A DNA stretch of 64,000 nt from JASHVB01 sp035523995. Lineage in GTDB: Bacteria > Pseudomonadota > Alphaproteobacteria > Acetobacterales > Acetobacteraceae. The notes beneath the pieces were generated by a model. That model had not been told where the DNA came from. It saw only the letters and a program-made list of their open reading frames with translations, and ran no database searches. A program made the position numbers and the translations under genes. The first letter of the stretch is position 1; each line of letters begins with the position of its first letter. Shown here piece by piece: positions 51,706 to 60,676 of the stretch. Location: positions 1 through 64,000 of the forward strand of contig DATKPQ010000100.1 of assembly GCA_035523995.1 (NCBI GenBank). The letters are read 5' to 3'.

Positions 51706-52725
51706 CTAGGCGCCGATGCTGGCTGACGTGCTGATGCCGAAGCTGCCGCCAGCGCTCCCGGCTGCATTCGTTCGCGTGTTGATCACACTCGACGATCCTG
51801 TGCCTGATCCGATGGAGCCGCCGATCCCGGTCGAAAGACCCAACCCGCTGCTCGCGCTGACGCCCGAACTTGCACCGACCCCAAGGTTCGCGCCGGCGCC
51901 CGTGCTGATACCGGCACCGGCACTTGCGCCGGCGCTTATACCGATCCCCGCACCGGCGGCAAAACCGACCCCGCCGCCCAGTCCGGCGCTGTAACCCGCA
52001 CTGGCTCCGGCGCTCGCCGATGCGCCAGTGCCAACACCGGCGGACAATCCGGCGCTCATGTCCAGCATTGTCCCAGGCGGGACGTGCAGTGGATCGTCGA
52101 TGTTGTTGGCCGCCGCGATCGACTTCCAATTCGCACTGTTGCCATTGGCACCGGCGAGCTGTCCCATCGACGTATTGGCCGGTGCCGCCGTTTGCGGCGT
52201 CGTCGCGGGCGTGCCCGCACCCGAATTCTGCGGCAGCATCGTATCGATGCCCGACATGCCAAGCGCGAGAGTCGAGCGCAGCGGCACGCCATCTTCCGAG
52301 AAATAGTCAAGCGTCTCCGTCAGGGAATCGACGACACCACGGAAACTGAACGTGCCCCATTCGAACAGACAGGCCGGGGGCACGCGCTTTGGTTGCTTGC
52401 TTTGCTGCGCGTCGGACGGGTCGGACCGGATGAAGTATGCGACATCCGTTGTCTTGGCGCGGACATCGGATCCGGCCTGACTGGTGTCGAACAGCAGTTC
52501 AACAGCCAGTTTGGCAGTGCCGGACCCGACGAATTGCGAGGCCGAGCCCGTCGGTTGGTTGGCGCTCTTGTTTTCATTACTGAAGGTCAGCTTGAGTGTC
52601 TGTGGATTGAAGTCGACTTCCACCTGTTTGCCACCGGGTACCGGCTGCGGGGCTTGCTGCGGCGCCAGCTTGATTTCAATCAGCATGGCTTTCTTCAGCG
52701 AGGATTGCGTGCTTTGCCCGGGCAT
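51706..52725 (-). CDS. LysM-like tube/baseplate adaptor (Afp7-like) with Gly/Ala/Ser-rich tail
   Basis: A 339-residue protein. Residues 12-165 form the eCIS tube-initiator domain (VEVDFNPQTLKLTFSNEN; LAVELLFDTS; LFEWGTFSFRGVVDSLTETLDYFSEDGVPLR). Residues about 185-222 are a LysM-like unit (WKSIAAANNIDDPLHVPPGT). Residues 224-339 are an extraordinary Gly/Ala/Ser-rich, nearly uncharged stretch made of ASAGxG-type repeats. Family members normally end soon after LysM, so this tail is an addition. The gene follows the second tube gene by 6 nt and precedes the DUF5908 gene by 17 nt. Confidence 0.88.
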   Translation of the reverse strand: MPGQSTQSSLKKAMLIEIKLAPQQAPQPVPGGKQVEVDFNPQTLKLTFSNENKSANQPTGSASQFVGSGTAKLAVELLFDTSQAGSDVRAKTTDVAYFIRSDPSDAQQSKQPKRVPPACLFEWGTFSFRGVVDSLTETLDYFSEDGVPLRSTLALGMSGIDTMLPQNSGAGTPATTPQTAAPANTSMGQLAGANGNSANWKSIAAANNIDDPLHVPPGTMLDMSAGLSAGVGTGASASAGASAGYSAGLGGGVGFAAGAGIGISAGASAGAGISTGAGANLGVGASSGVSASSGLGLSTGIGGSIGSGTGSSSVINTRTNAAGSAGGSFGISTSASIGA

Positions 52726-52731
52726 GCGGAA

Positions 52732-53226
52732 TCACCCCGACGCCAATTGAATGGTGAACGAACTGTAGGCGATCTGAATCTCCTCGATTGCCACGCCGCC
52801 GTCCTTGGCATGCAGCGGTGCTGCCTTAAGCTTGATCGGCAGGCAGTCACTTAGACGAAACACGACCCGCGGCGTTTGCGCTGCGTCGCACATCGTGATC
52901 ACCGCGTTGGCGAGTGCGCCGCGTCCGGGTGTCGGAGCGGCAGGATTGGCAACCACTGCGTTGAACCAAACCCAGAGATCCTGGTTGCTGCTCATGCCCC
53001 GCCGAAGCGTCAGCGTGCCATAGTTCACCGGCCCGACCAGATGGATTTGCTGGGTATTGTTGCCGCCCTCCCGGACCGTCTTGGGCTCCATGGTCATTTC
53101 CAGGCCATCGCATTCGGCGAACGCGCCGTTGCAGAACTGATCAGGCAACCCGAGCGTGCCTGCCTGCTGCATTGCCAGCGTCACCAGGAAATTAAAGCTC
53201 GTGAAAGGATAGCTGCTGTCAGACAT
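52732..53226 (-). CDS. Second eCIS tube protein (T4 gp19-like, Afp5-like)
   Basis: A 164-residue tail-tube protein with YPFTSFNFLVTLAMQQAG at the N-terminus, FAECDGLEMTMEPKTVREGGNNTQQIHLVGPVNYGTLTLRRGM in the centre and the terminal AIEEIQIAYSSFTIQLASG strand typical of the family. Being encoded after the second sheath gene and just before the LysM adaptor gene, it probably forms the tube's initiating rings at the baseplate (Afp5-like), while the first tube protein builds the shaft. It shares the closing motif with the 160-residue tube protein. Confidence 0.9.
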   Translation of the reverse strand: MSDSSYPFTSFNFLVTLAMQQAGTLGLPDQFCNGAFAECDGLEMTMEPKTVREGGNNTQQIHLVGPVNYGTLTLRRGMSSNQDLWVWFNAVVANPAAPTPGRGALANAVITMCDAAQTPRVVFRLSDCLPIKLKAAPLHAKDGGVAIEEIQIAYSSFTIQLASG

Positions 53227-53230
53227 CGCA

Positions 53231-56107
53231 CTAGGTCTCCGCGACCTGCAGTTGCGACTGACCGGTGCGTGTCAGCAATACGGTGATGAACTCCATTGGT
53301 TGCGATGGAGCAACCTGGATCAGAGCGATCATCTGACCCTGGTCGATAGTGAGCTGCGTATTGACGCTGCCATCGACGACGACCCGAAAGGACGATTGCT
53401 GGGTTGCACCCGCGAAAGCACCGCCATCGTACATCGTCAGCAGCATTGCTTCGAGCCAGTAGCGCACACGCTGCCAGGTCTGCGCGTCGTTGTTGGCGAA
53501 TACGAAGGCCTGACCACCGTGCAGCACGGCTTTGCGTAGTTGGATCAGCAGCCGGCGCACTGAAAGTTGCAAGAACGACTGATCATCCGCCAGCGTATGA
53601 GCACTCATCACCCGGAAGTCTTTTGCCTCGCGACGCACCAGGTTGAACTGAAGCGCGAACAGATCGGCCCAGTCATTATCGCTCAGGCTCGGCAGAAGGT
53701 CGAGAATGCCCGGCAGTGGCAAATTCGCCGGCGCCACCCAGACCTGCGAGGCAATTTCGCTGGCGGCGATGGCGCCACACATGGCGCCGTCCGGCGGTGT
53801 GGGCCGCAGCGTCCCCGCTGGTCCGTTCGGGTCAGGCACCAGCAGCCAGGGATGGTAAACCGCGGCGTAGCTGAGATCGGCAATATTGGTAGCGTAGCCG
53901 AGCACCGCACCGTGCCGTGGCAACCCCAGGTTCTTACGCAGGGTCTGCAGCCAGTTGATGCAATCCTGCTTTTCGAAACTCAAGGGCAGCGCCAGGATCG
54001 CGATCGCGTCACCACGCGCTTCGCAAAGGCCGATCAGGGCGACGTGGACCACCTGCAGCCAGCCTGGATCGGCATCACCGGACGGGTTCACCAATGGCAG
54101 TGGCGGTGCAGTGGAATTCTGCCAATAGAGGAAACCGGCCGCCAGGCTCGCGCTGCCACCGCTGTTGGTGACAGTAACCGCCACCTGGCGCGGCGCGGTC
54201 GCCGGCGGCACTGCGCAGGTGAGGGTCGTCGAGTTCACGACAACCACGGCGGTCGCGGCAAACCCGCCAAAGCTGACAGTGGGGGGCAGCGCCGATTGGA
54301 ATCCCGTGCCGATGATTGTGACCGTGACACCGCCGGTCATCGGGCCTCCGGTCGGATCGATCGCGAGCAAGGTGGGAGCGACAGCGCAATTGGCAAAGCC
54401 GGCGGTTTGCGGTGGCACAACAGCCGTGACCGGCGGCGGGGCCAGAACCGGCTCCGCGGCGGATTGCGTCCAACCTGTTTGCACCGCATCCGGCACGGCG
54501 ATCAACGCAACCTCGTTGACGAACATCAGGCTATGGATGCCCTTCAGGCGCATGTCGCGCAGGAAATAAAGGTCGGTCGCAGACGCCAGCAGCGTTGCTG
54601 GCGCGATGGCCGCCGCCGCTGGATCATCCGTGGCGGCAATCAAACTGGGATCGAGGAAGAGCTGCGCGCTGAAGGTGTCGAGATCGTCGTCGGGCGGGGC
54701 ACTCGCATCCGCGGCAACAAGATCATTGTCGTTGCCGATCAGCGCCATGCCGATCGGCAGATAGGTCAGCGTTGTCGGCGCGGGAGCCAGCAATGTCGAA
54801 ACCACCGTGGCAAGCCGCGGGTCCGTCCAATCCAGATCAACACGCTGATCGCCGAACAATCCCGAATACAGGGTGCTCGCGTCACCCGGTGCCAGAATCT
54901 GGCTTTGCTGAGCCTGCATGGTACCGGACGAAGTCGCCGCCCCACCCGCCTGTGATCCCGATTCCGCCACCACGATGTCGCCCCAGAACCGCGCATGCCC
55001 ACTGTTGAAACCGAGTGTGTTGAGCTCGCGGGGCGTCGCAGCGCCGTACTTGATCCGCAACGTGAGTTGCAGACGTTCCACCCGGACGAGCGCGGCGTTT
55101 GGCCCGGACGGCAACTGTGGCGACGTACCGGTGGCGCTGAGGACAGTGACCATGCCGGTCGCAGTCACCATCACGGTCGCGACGGGCAACGATCCCGTGG
55201 TTTGACTGGCTTGCACGCCCGCGACCGTCAGCACCTGCTGCGACCCGTCGGCAAGGTGGAGCAGCAAAATGTCTTCGGGCACGATCAGCATCTTGTCTGC
55301 GCCACTCAACGTCAGGCCAATACCAGACGTGGGCGCGGCAAAGCCCGCGGTGATCCGGAGCGAGACCGGACCTGCAATGGTCAGCCGCCACACGGAGATG
55401 ATCGTCGGCGGCACGCTTGCCGCCACCATCGTGGTCGTCGGCCAAACTGTATTGGCGGCCAGGGTCGCCACGGGCTGGTCCAGGTTCGCCTGGGTCAGCG
55501 TGCTGACCGGAAACAGCCACTGCCGTCCGGGAGTGTCGTCGGCGAATGTCAGCCGCAATACATCGCCCTGCTGGACCGCCTGCGGTGCGCCGCCGGTCGA
55601 CCAAGTCAGGGTCATGTCGTCATTGACGGTGAATGCGGAAGGCAGAAGCAAAGTCGTCGCCTGGATCGTGCCGATACTCAGATCATCGCCCCAGGTACCA
55701 GGTGCAGAGGCATCTATCTCGGCGCGGGCGACGTCGCCGAAGGCGTCGATCGCGATCATTCCGGGAACGGCGAACCGGGCCGGCGAAGCGTTGCTTCCCG
55801 CCACCCGCGCGACATAGCAACGCGCGCCGCCGGCAGAGAAAAATCCAGAGACCGCGTCACGGAGATACGCGTAAACCGGCTTGCCGCTGGCATCACGTGC
55901 GACGGCGAACGGTCCGCCGAATATCGCATCGAAACTGGTCAGGTCCGTTACCGGCACCGCGACGTCGAGCGGACCGCGCGTGGCGAAGCCGACGAAGCCC
56001 GCCACGTCGAGCGGCGGCAGATCGACGGTCCTGGGTGCCCGGGCGGGCAGGAAGTAGACGCCTGGCAGACGGAACGCGGCAGTCGACAAGGAGGCAGTGA
56101 CCGACAT
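53231..56107 (-). CDS. Second sheath protein with inserted IPT/TIG domain
   Basis: A 958-residue contractile sheath protein. The N-terminus (AAFRLPGVYFLPARAPRTVDL; DVAGFVGFATRGPLDVAV) and the C-terminus (AKDFRVMSAHTLADDQSFLQ; AVLHGGQAFVFANNDAQTWQRVRYWLEAML; MIALIQVAPSQPMEFITVLL) are sheath core elements. Between them the outward region is strongly expanded. Residues about 578-662 form an IPT/TIG immunoglobulin-like domain (DPTGGPMTGGVTVTIIGTGF; GFAATAVVVVNSTTLTCAVP). Usual sheaths are 350-650 residues. In multi-sheath eCIS, minor sheaths sit near the baseplate or carry decorations. It follows the first tube gene by 7 nt. Confidence 0.88.
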   Translation of the reverse strand: MSVTASLSTAAFRLPGVYFLPARAPRTVDLPPLDVAGFVGFATRGPLDVAVPVTDLTSFDAIFGGPFAVARDASGKPVYAYLRDAVSGFFSAGGARCYVARVAGSNASPARFAVPGMIAIDAFGDVARAEIDASAPGTWGDDLSIGTIQATTLLLPSAFTVNDDMTLTWSTGGAPQAVQQGDVLRLTFADDTPGRQWLFPVSTLTQANLDQPVATLAANTVWPTTTMVAASVPPTIISVWRLTIAGPVSLRITAGFAAPTSGIGLTLSGADKMLIVPEDILLLHLADGSQQVLTVAGVQASQTTGSLPVATVMVTATGMVTVLSATGTSPQLPSGPNAALVRVERLQLTLRIKYGAATPRELNTLGFNSGHARFWGDIVVAESGSQAGGAATSSGTMQAQQSQILAPGDASTLYSGLFGDQRVDLDWTDPRLATVVSTLLAPAPTTLTYLPIGMALIGNDNDLVAADASAPPDDDLDTFSAQLFLDPSLIAATDDPAAAAIAPATLLASATDLYFLRDMRLKGIHSLMFVNEVALIAVPDAVQTGWTQSAAEPVLAPPPVTAVVPPQTAGFANCAVAPTLLAIDPTGGPMTGGVTVTIIGTGFQSALPPTVSFGGFAATAVVVVNSTTLTCAVPPATAPRQVAVTVTNSGGSASLAAGFLYWQNSTAPPLPLVNPSGDADPGWLQVVHVALIGLCEARGDAIAILALPLSFEKQDCINWLQTLRKNLGLPRHGAVLGYATNIADLSYAAVYHPWLLVPDPNGPAGTLRPTPPDGAMCGAIAASEIASQVWVAPANLPLPGILDLLPSLSDNDWADLFALQFNLVRREAKDFRVMSAHTLADDQSFLQLSVRRLLIQLRKAVLHGGQAFVFANNDAQTWQRVRYWLEAMLLTMYDGGAFAGATQQSSFRVVVDGSVNTQLTIDQGQMIALIQVAPSQPMEFITVLLTRTGQSQLQVAET
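54122..54376 (-). other. IPT/TIG domain-encoding segment inside the second sheath gene
   Basis: Marks residues about 578-662 of the second sheath protein. The segment has the consecutive strands, the GTGF turn and the GG-A-F strand end typical of IPT/TIG domains in surface and extracellular proteins. It probably points outward from the sheath. Confidence 0.75.
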
Positions 56108-56114
56108 TGAATGA

Positions 56115-56597
56115 TCAGCTCACGTCGATCTTTTCAACGGAAAGCACGAGTTCCTCAATGGCGACATCCGTGCCACCTTTGGCGTTGAGCGTAACGCCTT
56201 TATAACTTTTTGGTTTGGCATTTGTGAGCGTCCACGTCATGACCGGACCCGCCTGCGCCTCGTCCATCAGGTTGATGGTCACAGTCGTGCCGGCCTGCGC
56301 GGTCTGACCCGCGTAGCCGCCATCGCGGACCGTGGTGATCCAGGTGGAGAGGTCGGTCCAACCCATCACGCCGCGCTTAAGCGTAACGTCGGTCGCCTTG
56401 GTCAGGCCGCTGACCTTATGCACGTAGTTTTCCGGGTCGTTGCCGACTCTGTATTCCGCCTCGGTCACCTCCATCCCGAGACCGCTGATCTCCTGGAACC
56501 CCGCGTTGGTCGACGTGGGACTGCCGCTAATCGGTCCGGCGGTAACCTGAAAATTAAAGGCGCCGTAGGGAACGCCGTTCGTGCGCTGCTGTGCCAT
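56115..56597 (-). CDS. Main eCIS inner-tube protein (T4 gp19-like, Afp1-like)
   Basis: A 160-residue tube protein: YGAFNFQVTAGPIS, then FQEISGLGMEVTEAEYRVGNDPENYVHKVSGLTKATDVTLKRGVMGWTDLSTWI and VAIEELVLSVEKIDVS are canonical Afp1/gp19 elements. It stacks as hexamers to form the hollow shaft through which cargo passes. The gene lies between two sheath genes, 63 nt after the first and 7 nt before the second, and GAGAGG precedes its ATG. Confidence 0.93.
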   Translation of the reverse strand: MAQQRTNGVPYGAFNFQVTAGPISGSPTSTNAGFQEISGLGMEVTEAEYRVGNDPENYVHKVSGLTKATDVTLKRGVMGWTDLSTWITTVRDGGYAGQTAQAGTTVTINLMDEAQAGPVMTWTLTNAKPKSYKGVTLNAKGGTDVAIEELVLSVEKIDVS

Positions 56598-56660
56598 CTT
56601 GGAGACCTCTCGTCCATGTCGGTCGGGTGCACTTGCGTCAGGTCTTGCAACCTTCGCAGC

Positions 56661-58586
56661 TCAGCTTGAGGGTGCGGTAAACTGGCTGATACGGAAGATG
56701 ACGAACTCGGCTGGCTTGATGACAGCGATCCCGATCAGGCAGACCAGGCGTCCATTATCGATGTCATTCTGCGACATCGTGGACCGGTCGCAGCGGACAA
56801 AAAACGCCTGATCCGGCTTGCTACCCATCAACGCATTGTTTCGCCACTCGTTATACAGAAAATCAGTAACCGTTTGCGTCACGGCAGCCCAGGTTACCTC
56901 GTCGTTGTTGGCAAACACCAACCATTGCGTGCCCTTGTCGAGGGAATGCTCAACATACGCAAAATAACGGCGAACATTCAGATATTTCCAGTCCGGGTCG
57001 GAACTGGCCGTCCGCGCGCCCCACAATTTAATGCCGCGGCCGGAAAAGGATCGGAAGCAGTTGACGCCAATCGGATTGAGCACGTCCTGCTGCGCCGTGT
57101 TGATAAGCTGCTCCAGATCGATAGCGCCGATCGGCGAGATATTGGCTGGCGCCTTCGACACGCCGTTTGCGATGTCGGATCCCGCGCATATGCCTGGGAC
57201 AAAGACGGACGGCGGCACGAAAATCTCCCGTTTGCCATCCGGATCAGTCACATCCATGATCTTGAGCCAGGGGTAGTACAGCGCGACATAAGAGCTGTCG
57301 AACGTGCCCCGGAATGTCTGCACCTCGGAGACGATGTAGTCGTTTGGCGAATCAAGTAGCGCCACACGATATTTCATACGGACTTCGCAATGTTCAATCA
57401 GGTACTGCACGATCTCGTCTGCCCGACCCGGATTGTCATCGTAGTCGAAGGAGAACCCCGGAGCGGCGACCATCGAGATCTCGTCGATATCGCAGAACGA
57501 TTCGAGACCAGTCGCGGGGATGGTCAGGTTGGTGTCCGGGTCTCGATACGCTTGTTGTCCCTGATACAGGATGGCGGGTGGCAGGTCGCCGTCATCACCG
57601 CCTTGCAGCGTATAGGTCACTTGAAGCTGTGCGGCCGTCGGCCGCGTCAGCGGAACGGAGCCGGCCGCGAGTTCCTGGTTGGTTGCCAGGCTCAACGACA
57701 ACGTCGTGTCGATGAACTCTGACCCGAACAGCCACGTGACCAGATCGGCTCCGCTAAACGGGTCTGTTGGCGGCAAGATCGCGAACGGCACCGATAGTTG
57801 CAGCTCGCGCGACTTCGGATTGGTCGTGAACGTTGATGTTACGGCGTTACGACTGAGCGGGTTCGGTGAAAGACCGCTCCAGCTTTCCTGCGTTTCGAAC
57901 ATCCCCGCACGCAACACCAGCACCGAAACCGTGATGCGATAGATGCGCATGGTCTGCGCGTTGAGGCTGCTGAGCGGCACCGCCGGCGCCAGATCGGATA
58001 CCGGCTGGAAGACGAGCGCACCGTTGACGGAGACGTAGTCGTAGAGCCCGGCGGGGACATGGCTGCCAGCAGGACTTTTGATGAATACCAGGTCGTTCTG
58101 GTTGAGCCCGCTGACACTGGCCGGTACCGTTTGATTGGGGGCCGGTGATGCGACCATCAGATTGGGCGACGAATTGATCGTAAACGTGATCGTCTGGTTC
58201 CCTGAGGCGCCGGGGAACCGCGACTGCAACAACGGCCCGGGCAGCGAGCCGGGCGGCGGATAGCACGCCTGGCCGCCCGTCGCGGATGAAGGGTCGGGCT
58301 GATAGACGCGGGTGACATAGAGCATGGTGCCGCCATTGGCGAAAAAAAAGTTGGCGGCATATGCCATGTAATTGTCCTGGGCACCCGTATCCAGGAAATT
58401 GATCTGGTCAAAGCCGCCATAATAGCGGCTGAAGTCAAGATAGCTCGTCAGCAGTTCAGGATCGCCGGTCGTCGGCCCGAACCGCGTTGGCCCGATCAAG
58501 CCGGTGACGGTCGTACTAACGCCTTCGATGGTCTGTGTGGTTTCGACTTCTTCAACGTAGACGCCCGGAGACAGGTATTCGGGCAT
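56661..58586 (-). CDS. Main contractile sheath protein (Afp2-like)
   Basis: A 641-residue sheath protein. MPEYLSPGVYVEEVETTQTI with GVSTTVTGLIGPTRFGP is the sheath N-terminal signature. The C-terminal domain has NVRRYFAYVEHSLDKGTQWLVFANND, then FLYNEWRNNALMGSKPDQAFFVRCD and a final strand for the extended-arm mesh (AVIKPAEFVIFRISQF). The middle holds a variable, surface-exposed domain. GGAGGGAA precedes the ATG at 58586. It is preceded by a 305-residue protein gene (23 nt) and followed by the main tube gene. Confidence 0.93.
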   Translation of the reverse strand: MPEYLSPGVYVEEVETTQTIEGVSTTVTGLIGPTRFGPTTGDPELLTSYLDFSRYYGGFDQINFLDTGAQDNYMAYAANFFFANGGTMLYVTRVYQPDPSSATGGQACYPPPGSLPGPLLQSRFPGASGNQTITFTINSSPNLMVASPAPNQTVPASVSGLNQNDLVFIKSPAGSHVPAGLYDYVSVNGALVFQPVSDLAPAVPLSSLNAQTMRIYRITVSVLVLRAGMFETQESWSGLSPNPLSRNAVTSTFTTNPKSRELQLSVPFAILPPTDPFSGADLVTWLFGSEFIDTTLSLSLATNQELAAGSVPLTRPTAAQLQVTYTLQGGDDGDLPPAILYQGQQAYRDPDTNLTIPATGLESFCDIDEISMVAAPGFSFDYDDNPGRADEIVQYLIEHCEVRMKYRVALLDSPNDYIVSEVQTFRGTFDSSYVALYYPWLKIMDVTDPDGKREIFVPPSVFVPGICAGSDIANGVSKAPANISPIGAIDLEQLINTAQQDVLNPIGVNCFRSFSGRGIKLWGARTASSDPDWKYLNVRRYFAYVEHSLDKGTQWLVFANNDEVTWAAVTQTVTDFLYNEWRNNALMGSKPDQAFFVRCDRSTMSQNDIDNGRLVCLIGIAVIKPAEFVIFRISQFTAPSS

Positions 58587-58608
58587 GACATTCCCTCCGA
58601 TCCACGCG

Positions 58609-59526
58609 CTAAGGCAATGATCCAGGACTGATGAGCAGAACTGAGTCGCCCACCGAGCGCATTGTCAGTTGCTGGCCAAAGACAAGTGTCGCCGCCAGCG
58701 ACGACTGGGCTATGCCGGGCGGCGAGGCCTGTTGCATCCAGATCACGGCCGGTGCCTGCGCCAGCACGCTCCGCAACTCGGGCAGCGACGACCCGGACGG
58801 AAGCGAAACGACGGACGGTTGGTACCGGACCCGCAATGTCAGCGGCCAGCTTTGCTGCGAACCCGGAGCGGATGCCGGCAGCGACGCCACGGCATTGTCC
58901 GTGCTGGCAAATTTTGGATACGGAAACAGTACCGCGACCGCGCCGCGCGCATCGGCGAGCCCGAACCAGGTCTCGTCATCTGGGGTGTCGATCTCCAGCA
59001 CCGCATACGCCGCCGGCTGCTCAGTGGAATCGTCGAGCCGCTCGCTGAGCTGCGCTCTGACAAGGGCAACGAGCGGCGTTGCCGATCGGGTTGACGCCGA
59101 GAAAAGATAAAACCCTGGAAACCCGGGCATCGACGAAGGGGACGACGGCGTTGCCGGAAATATGCCGCTGTGCGGAGCTTCGACAAAGAATGCAATCGGC
59201 AGAAACCTGGCGTTCGTGTCCGTTACTTCGATGAGGAAGCGACGGGCGGCAGGCAGGCTACCAGGACTGGGAGGATTTCCCCTTGGATATTCAATGTCGT
59301 GCAACCCAGGCAGTCCGTGGAAGGCGTAGATCCCGCCAGGCGTGACGTAAGCGGTCCTGGCTGGCCACTCGGTGTCAGCGGGCCTGGCGGTGACCGCCAG
59401 GCCGCCGGTGATTTGCTGGTCAAACGCTGGATCCCAGAATCGGATACCAAGCGGCGCAATGATCGAGACGCACTCAAGTGAACGCCAGACGCTGCCAGAG
59501 GCCGCTTGGGTTATAGATGCCGACAC
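58609..59526 (-). CDS. Uncharacterised eCIS protein encoded between cap and sheath genes
   Basis: A 305-residue protein, overlapping the DUF4255 gene by one base. It is almost all beta-structure: an N-terminal domain resembling a carboxypeptidase-regulatory or Ig-like fold (SIIAPLGIRFWDPAF; TPGGIYAFHGLPGLHDIEYP; RRFLIEVTDTNARFLP), a FYLFSASTRSATPLVALVRAQL segment and a C-terminal beta-domain. No membrane segment is seen. In some eCIS the terminator protein carries Ig-like domains fused to DUF4255; here they may have become a separate gene, so it is plausibly part of the distal cap. This is inference from position and fold type. Confidence 0.6.
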   Translation of the reverse strand: MSASITQAASGSVWRSLECVSIIAPLGIRFWDPAFDQQITGGLAVTARPADTEWPARTAYVTPGGIYAFHGLPGLHDIEYPRGNPPSPGSLPAARRFLIEVTDTNARFLPIAFFVEAPHSGIFPATPSSPSSMPGFPGFYLFSASTRSATPLVALVRAQLSERLDDSTEQPAAYAVLEIDTPDDETWFGLADARGAVAVLFPYPKFASTDNAVASLPASAPGSQQSWPLTLRVRYQPSVVSLPSGSSLPELRSVLAQAPAVIWMQQASPPGIAQSSLAATLVFGQQLTMRSVGDSVLLISPGSLP

Positions 59527-60221
59527 TACGACGCCACTCCAGGAACAGCGTAGTTGAGCGTTCGCTCCTGGATAGGACGACCGGTCGCAACCGGAAGGTC
59601 CGAGTCAATCTTGACGAAGCGGGCAACATACGGGACTGAAATCTGGTAAGAGTTCTCCACCATCACTTCCCACATGCGCAACAGCTCTTCGGTTGACAGG
59701 TCAGAAGCAGAAAGGGCGACGCCTTCATCGGCGGCGAACAGGTTGGGATATTTCTGGTTGAGCAATCCCGGCGGGAGGATCGGCGCATCCTCGATCATCC
59801 GCATCATCCAGCCGACGATCAGGTGCTGCAACGATGCATCCTGCGCCCAGGCGGTCAGGATGAAGTGCAGATCCAGCGGGAGCTGATTGCGATACTGTTG
59901 CCCGTCCGGCCCGGAACGCCCACGCAAGCTGCGGAGTGCGCCATTGGGAAAGATCCGGTACAAGAACAAGGAGACGCCGGCGGCCATCGGCTGCGAGAAA
60001 TCCCGGGCCATATAAATCCTGAATTCTATTTCATTATTGAAGTATTGTGGCGCTGCCAAGTACCGCGCTTGCAGCAGTTCGATGACTGCCTCACTCACCG
60101 CAGCTACCGCCCGAAAGTCCGCCATCGTCGCCCAAGGCCCTTTCGTCGGTGGTGTAGCGTTGACTTGCAGCCGACCCGTGGCCAAGCGCTGATGATCCGA
60201 CATCCCGTTTCGGCCAACCAT
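59526..60221 (-). CDS. DUF4255 tail-terminator/cap protein (Afp16/Pvc16-like)
   Basis: A protein of up to 231 residues belonging to DUF4255, the eCIS tail-terminator family. ADFRAVAAVSEAVIELLQARYL, then EFRIYMARDFSQPMAAGVSLFLYRIFPNG, LPLDLHFILTAWAQDASLQHLIVGWMMRMIEDAPILPP and ELLRMWEVMVENSYQISVPYVARFV are typical. It caps the distal end of tube and sheath and sets their length. The start is unclear: ATGs at 60221, 60203 and 60125 are in frame; the conserved region begins at the third, and none has a strong ribosome site. It is the first structural gene, 34 nt after the pseudo-receiver gene. Confidence 0.85.
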   Translation of the reverse strand: MVGRNGMSDHQRLATGRLQVNATPPTKGPWATMADFRAVAAVSEAVIELLQARYLAAPQYFNNEIEFRIYMARDFSQPMAAGVSLFLYRIFPNGALRSLRGRSGPDGQQYRNQLPLDLHFILTAWAQDASLQHLIVGWMMRMIEDAPILPPGLLNQKYPNLFAADEGVALSASDLSTEELLRMWEVMVENSYQISVPYVARFVKIDSDLPVATGRPIQERTLNYAVPGVAS

Positions 60222-60255
60222 CCATCGAGAGGTGCAAAAAGGATGGAAAGGTGGC

Positions 60256-60621
60256 TTAGACCTTCAGAGGCGATGATCCCGGAAGCGCTGGGGCGGCCCG
60301 GCTCTTGACGAACTCGCTTAGCCGGTCCGGCGACGCATCACCGAGGTTTGTTTGGTACAAACACAGTTCGAAGCCAAATGCCGAGCGCCCATCGCTCGAC
60401 AATGCGATGATCTTGGCGCCGGGAACGCGCAGGAGCAGCGTGCGGATGAGGGCAACGCTTTCGGTTCGGCGAAGACCGATTATCACAAGGTCCGGGCGAA
60501 TGGCTTCAAGGCGCCTCGGCAGCGCGCGACGCTCGGTCAGCTCGGCAACCACGTCAAGTTCGACTCTCCTCGCGATCAGTTGCTTGATGACATCGCGCAG
60601 CAGCGCTGGCGTCGTCACCAT
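60256..60621 (-). CDS. Small pseudo-receiver protein
   Basis: About 121 residues resembling a truncated response-regulator receiver: MVTTPALLRDVIKQLIARRVELDVV, then PDLVIIGLRR where true receivers have PDLVLLDL, and VPGAKIIALSSDG. The phosphorylatable aspartate position is glycine, and the acidic pocket is lost, so it cannot be a normal phospho-acceptor. The start is uncertain: the frame is open to 60930, but that part overlaps the regulator gene, so I chose the first internal ATG; a TTG at 60642 is also possible. It lies between the LuxR-type regulator and the eCIS structural genes on the same strand and may modulate that regulator. Confidence 0.5.
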   Translation of the reverse strand: MVTTPALLRDVIKQLIARRVELDVVAELTERRALPRRLEAIRPDLVIIGLRRTESVALIRTLLLRVPGAKIIALSSDGRSAFGFELCLYQTNLGDASPDRLSEFVKSRAAPALPGSSPLKV

Positions 60622-60676
60622 TACGGTGCGGATGCCAGTCAAGAATGTCGCCTTCGAGCTTGGGACCGACTCTTTG

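Noticed and set aside
53567..56110. Two long plus-strand open frames (462 and 371 residues) opposite the second sheath gene
   Set aside because: Their Arg/Gly/His-rich composition and full overlap with the conserved sheath gene mark them as shadows.
30399..60221. Prophage interpretation of the contractile-tail genes
   Set aside because: No capsid, portal, terminase, integrase or lysis genes; DUF4255, DUF5908, an AAA+ ATPase, DUF4157 and paired sheaths and tubes fit eCIS.
30399..60221. Type VI secretion system interpretation
   Set aside because: No TssJ/L/M membrane complex, ClpV or TssB/C-type sheath; DUF4255 and baseplate J belong to eCIS/phage-like systems.
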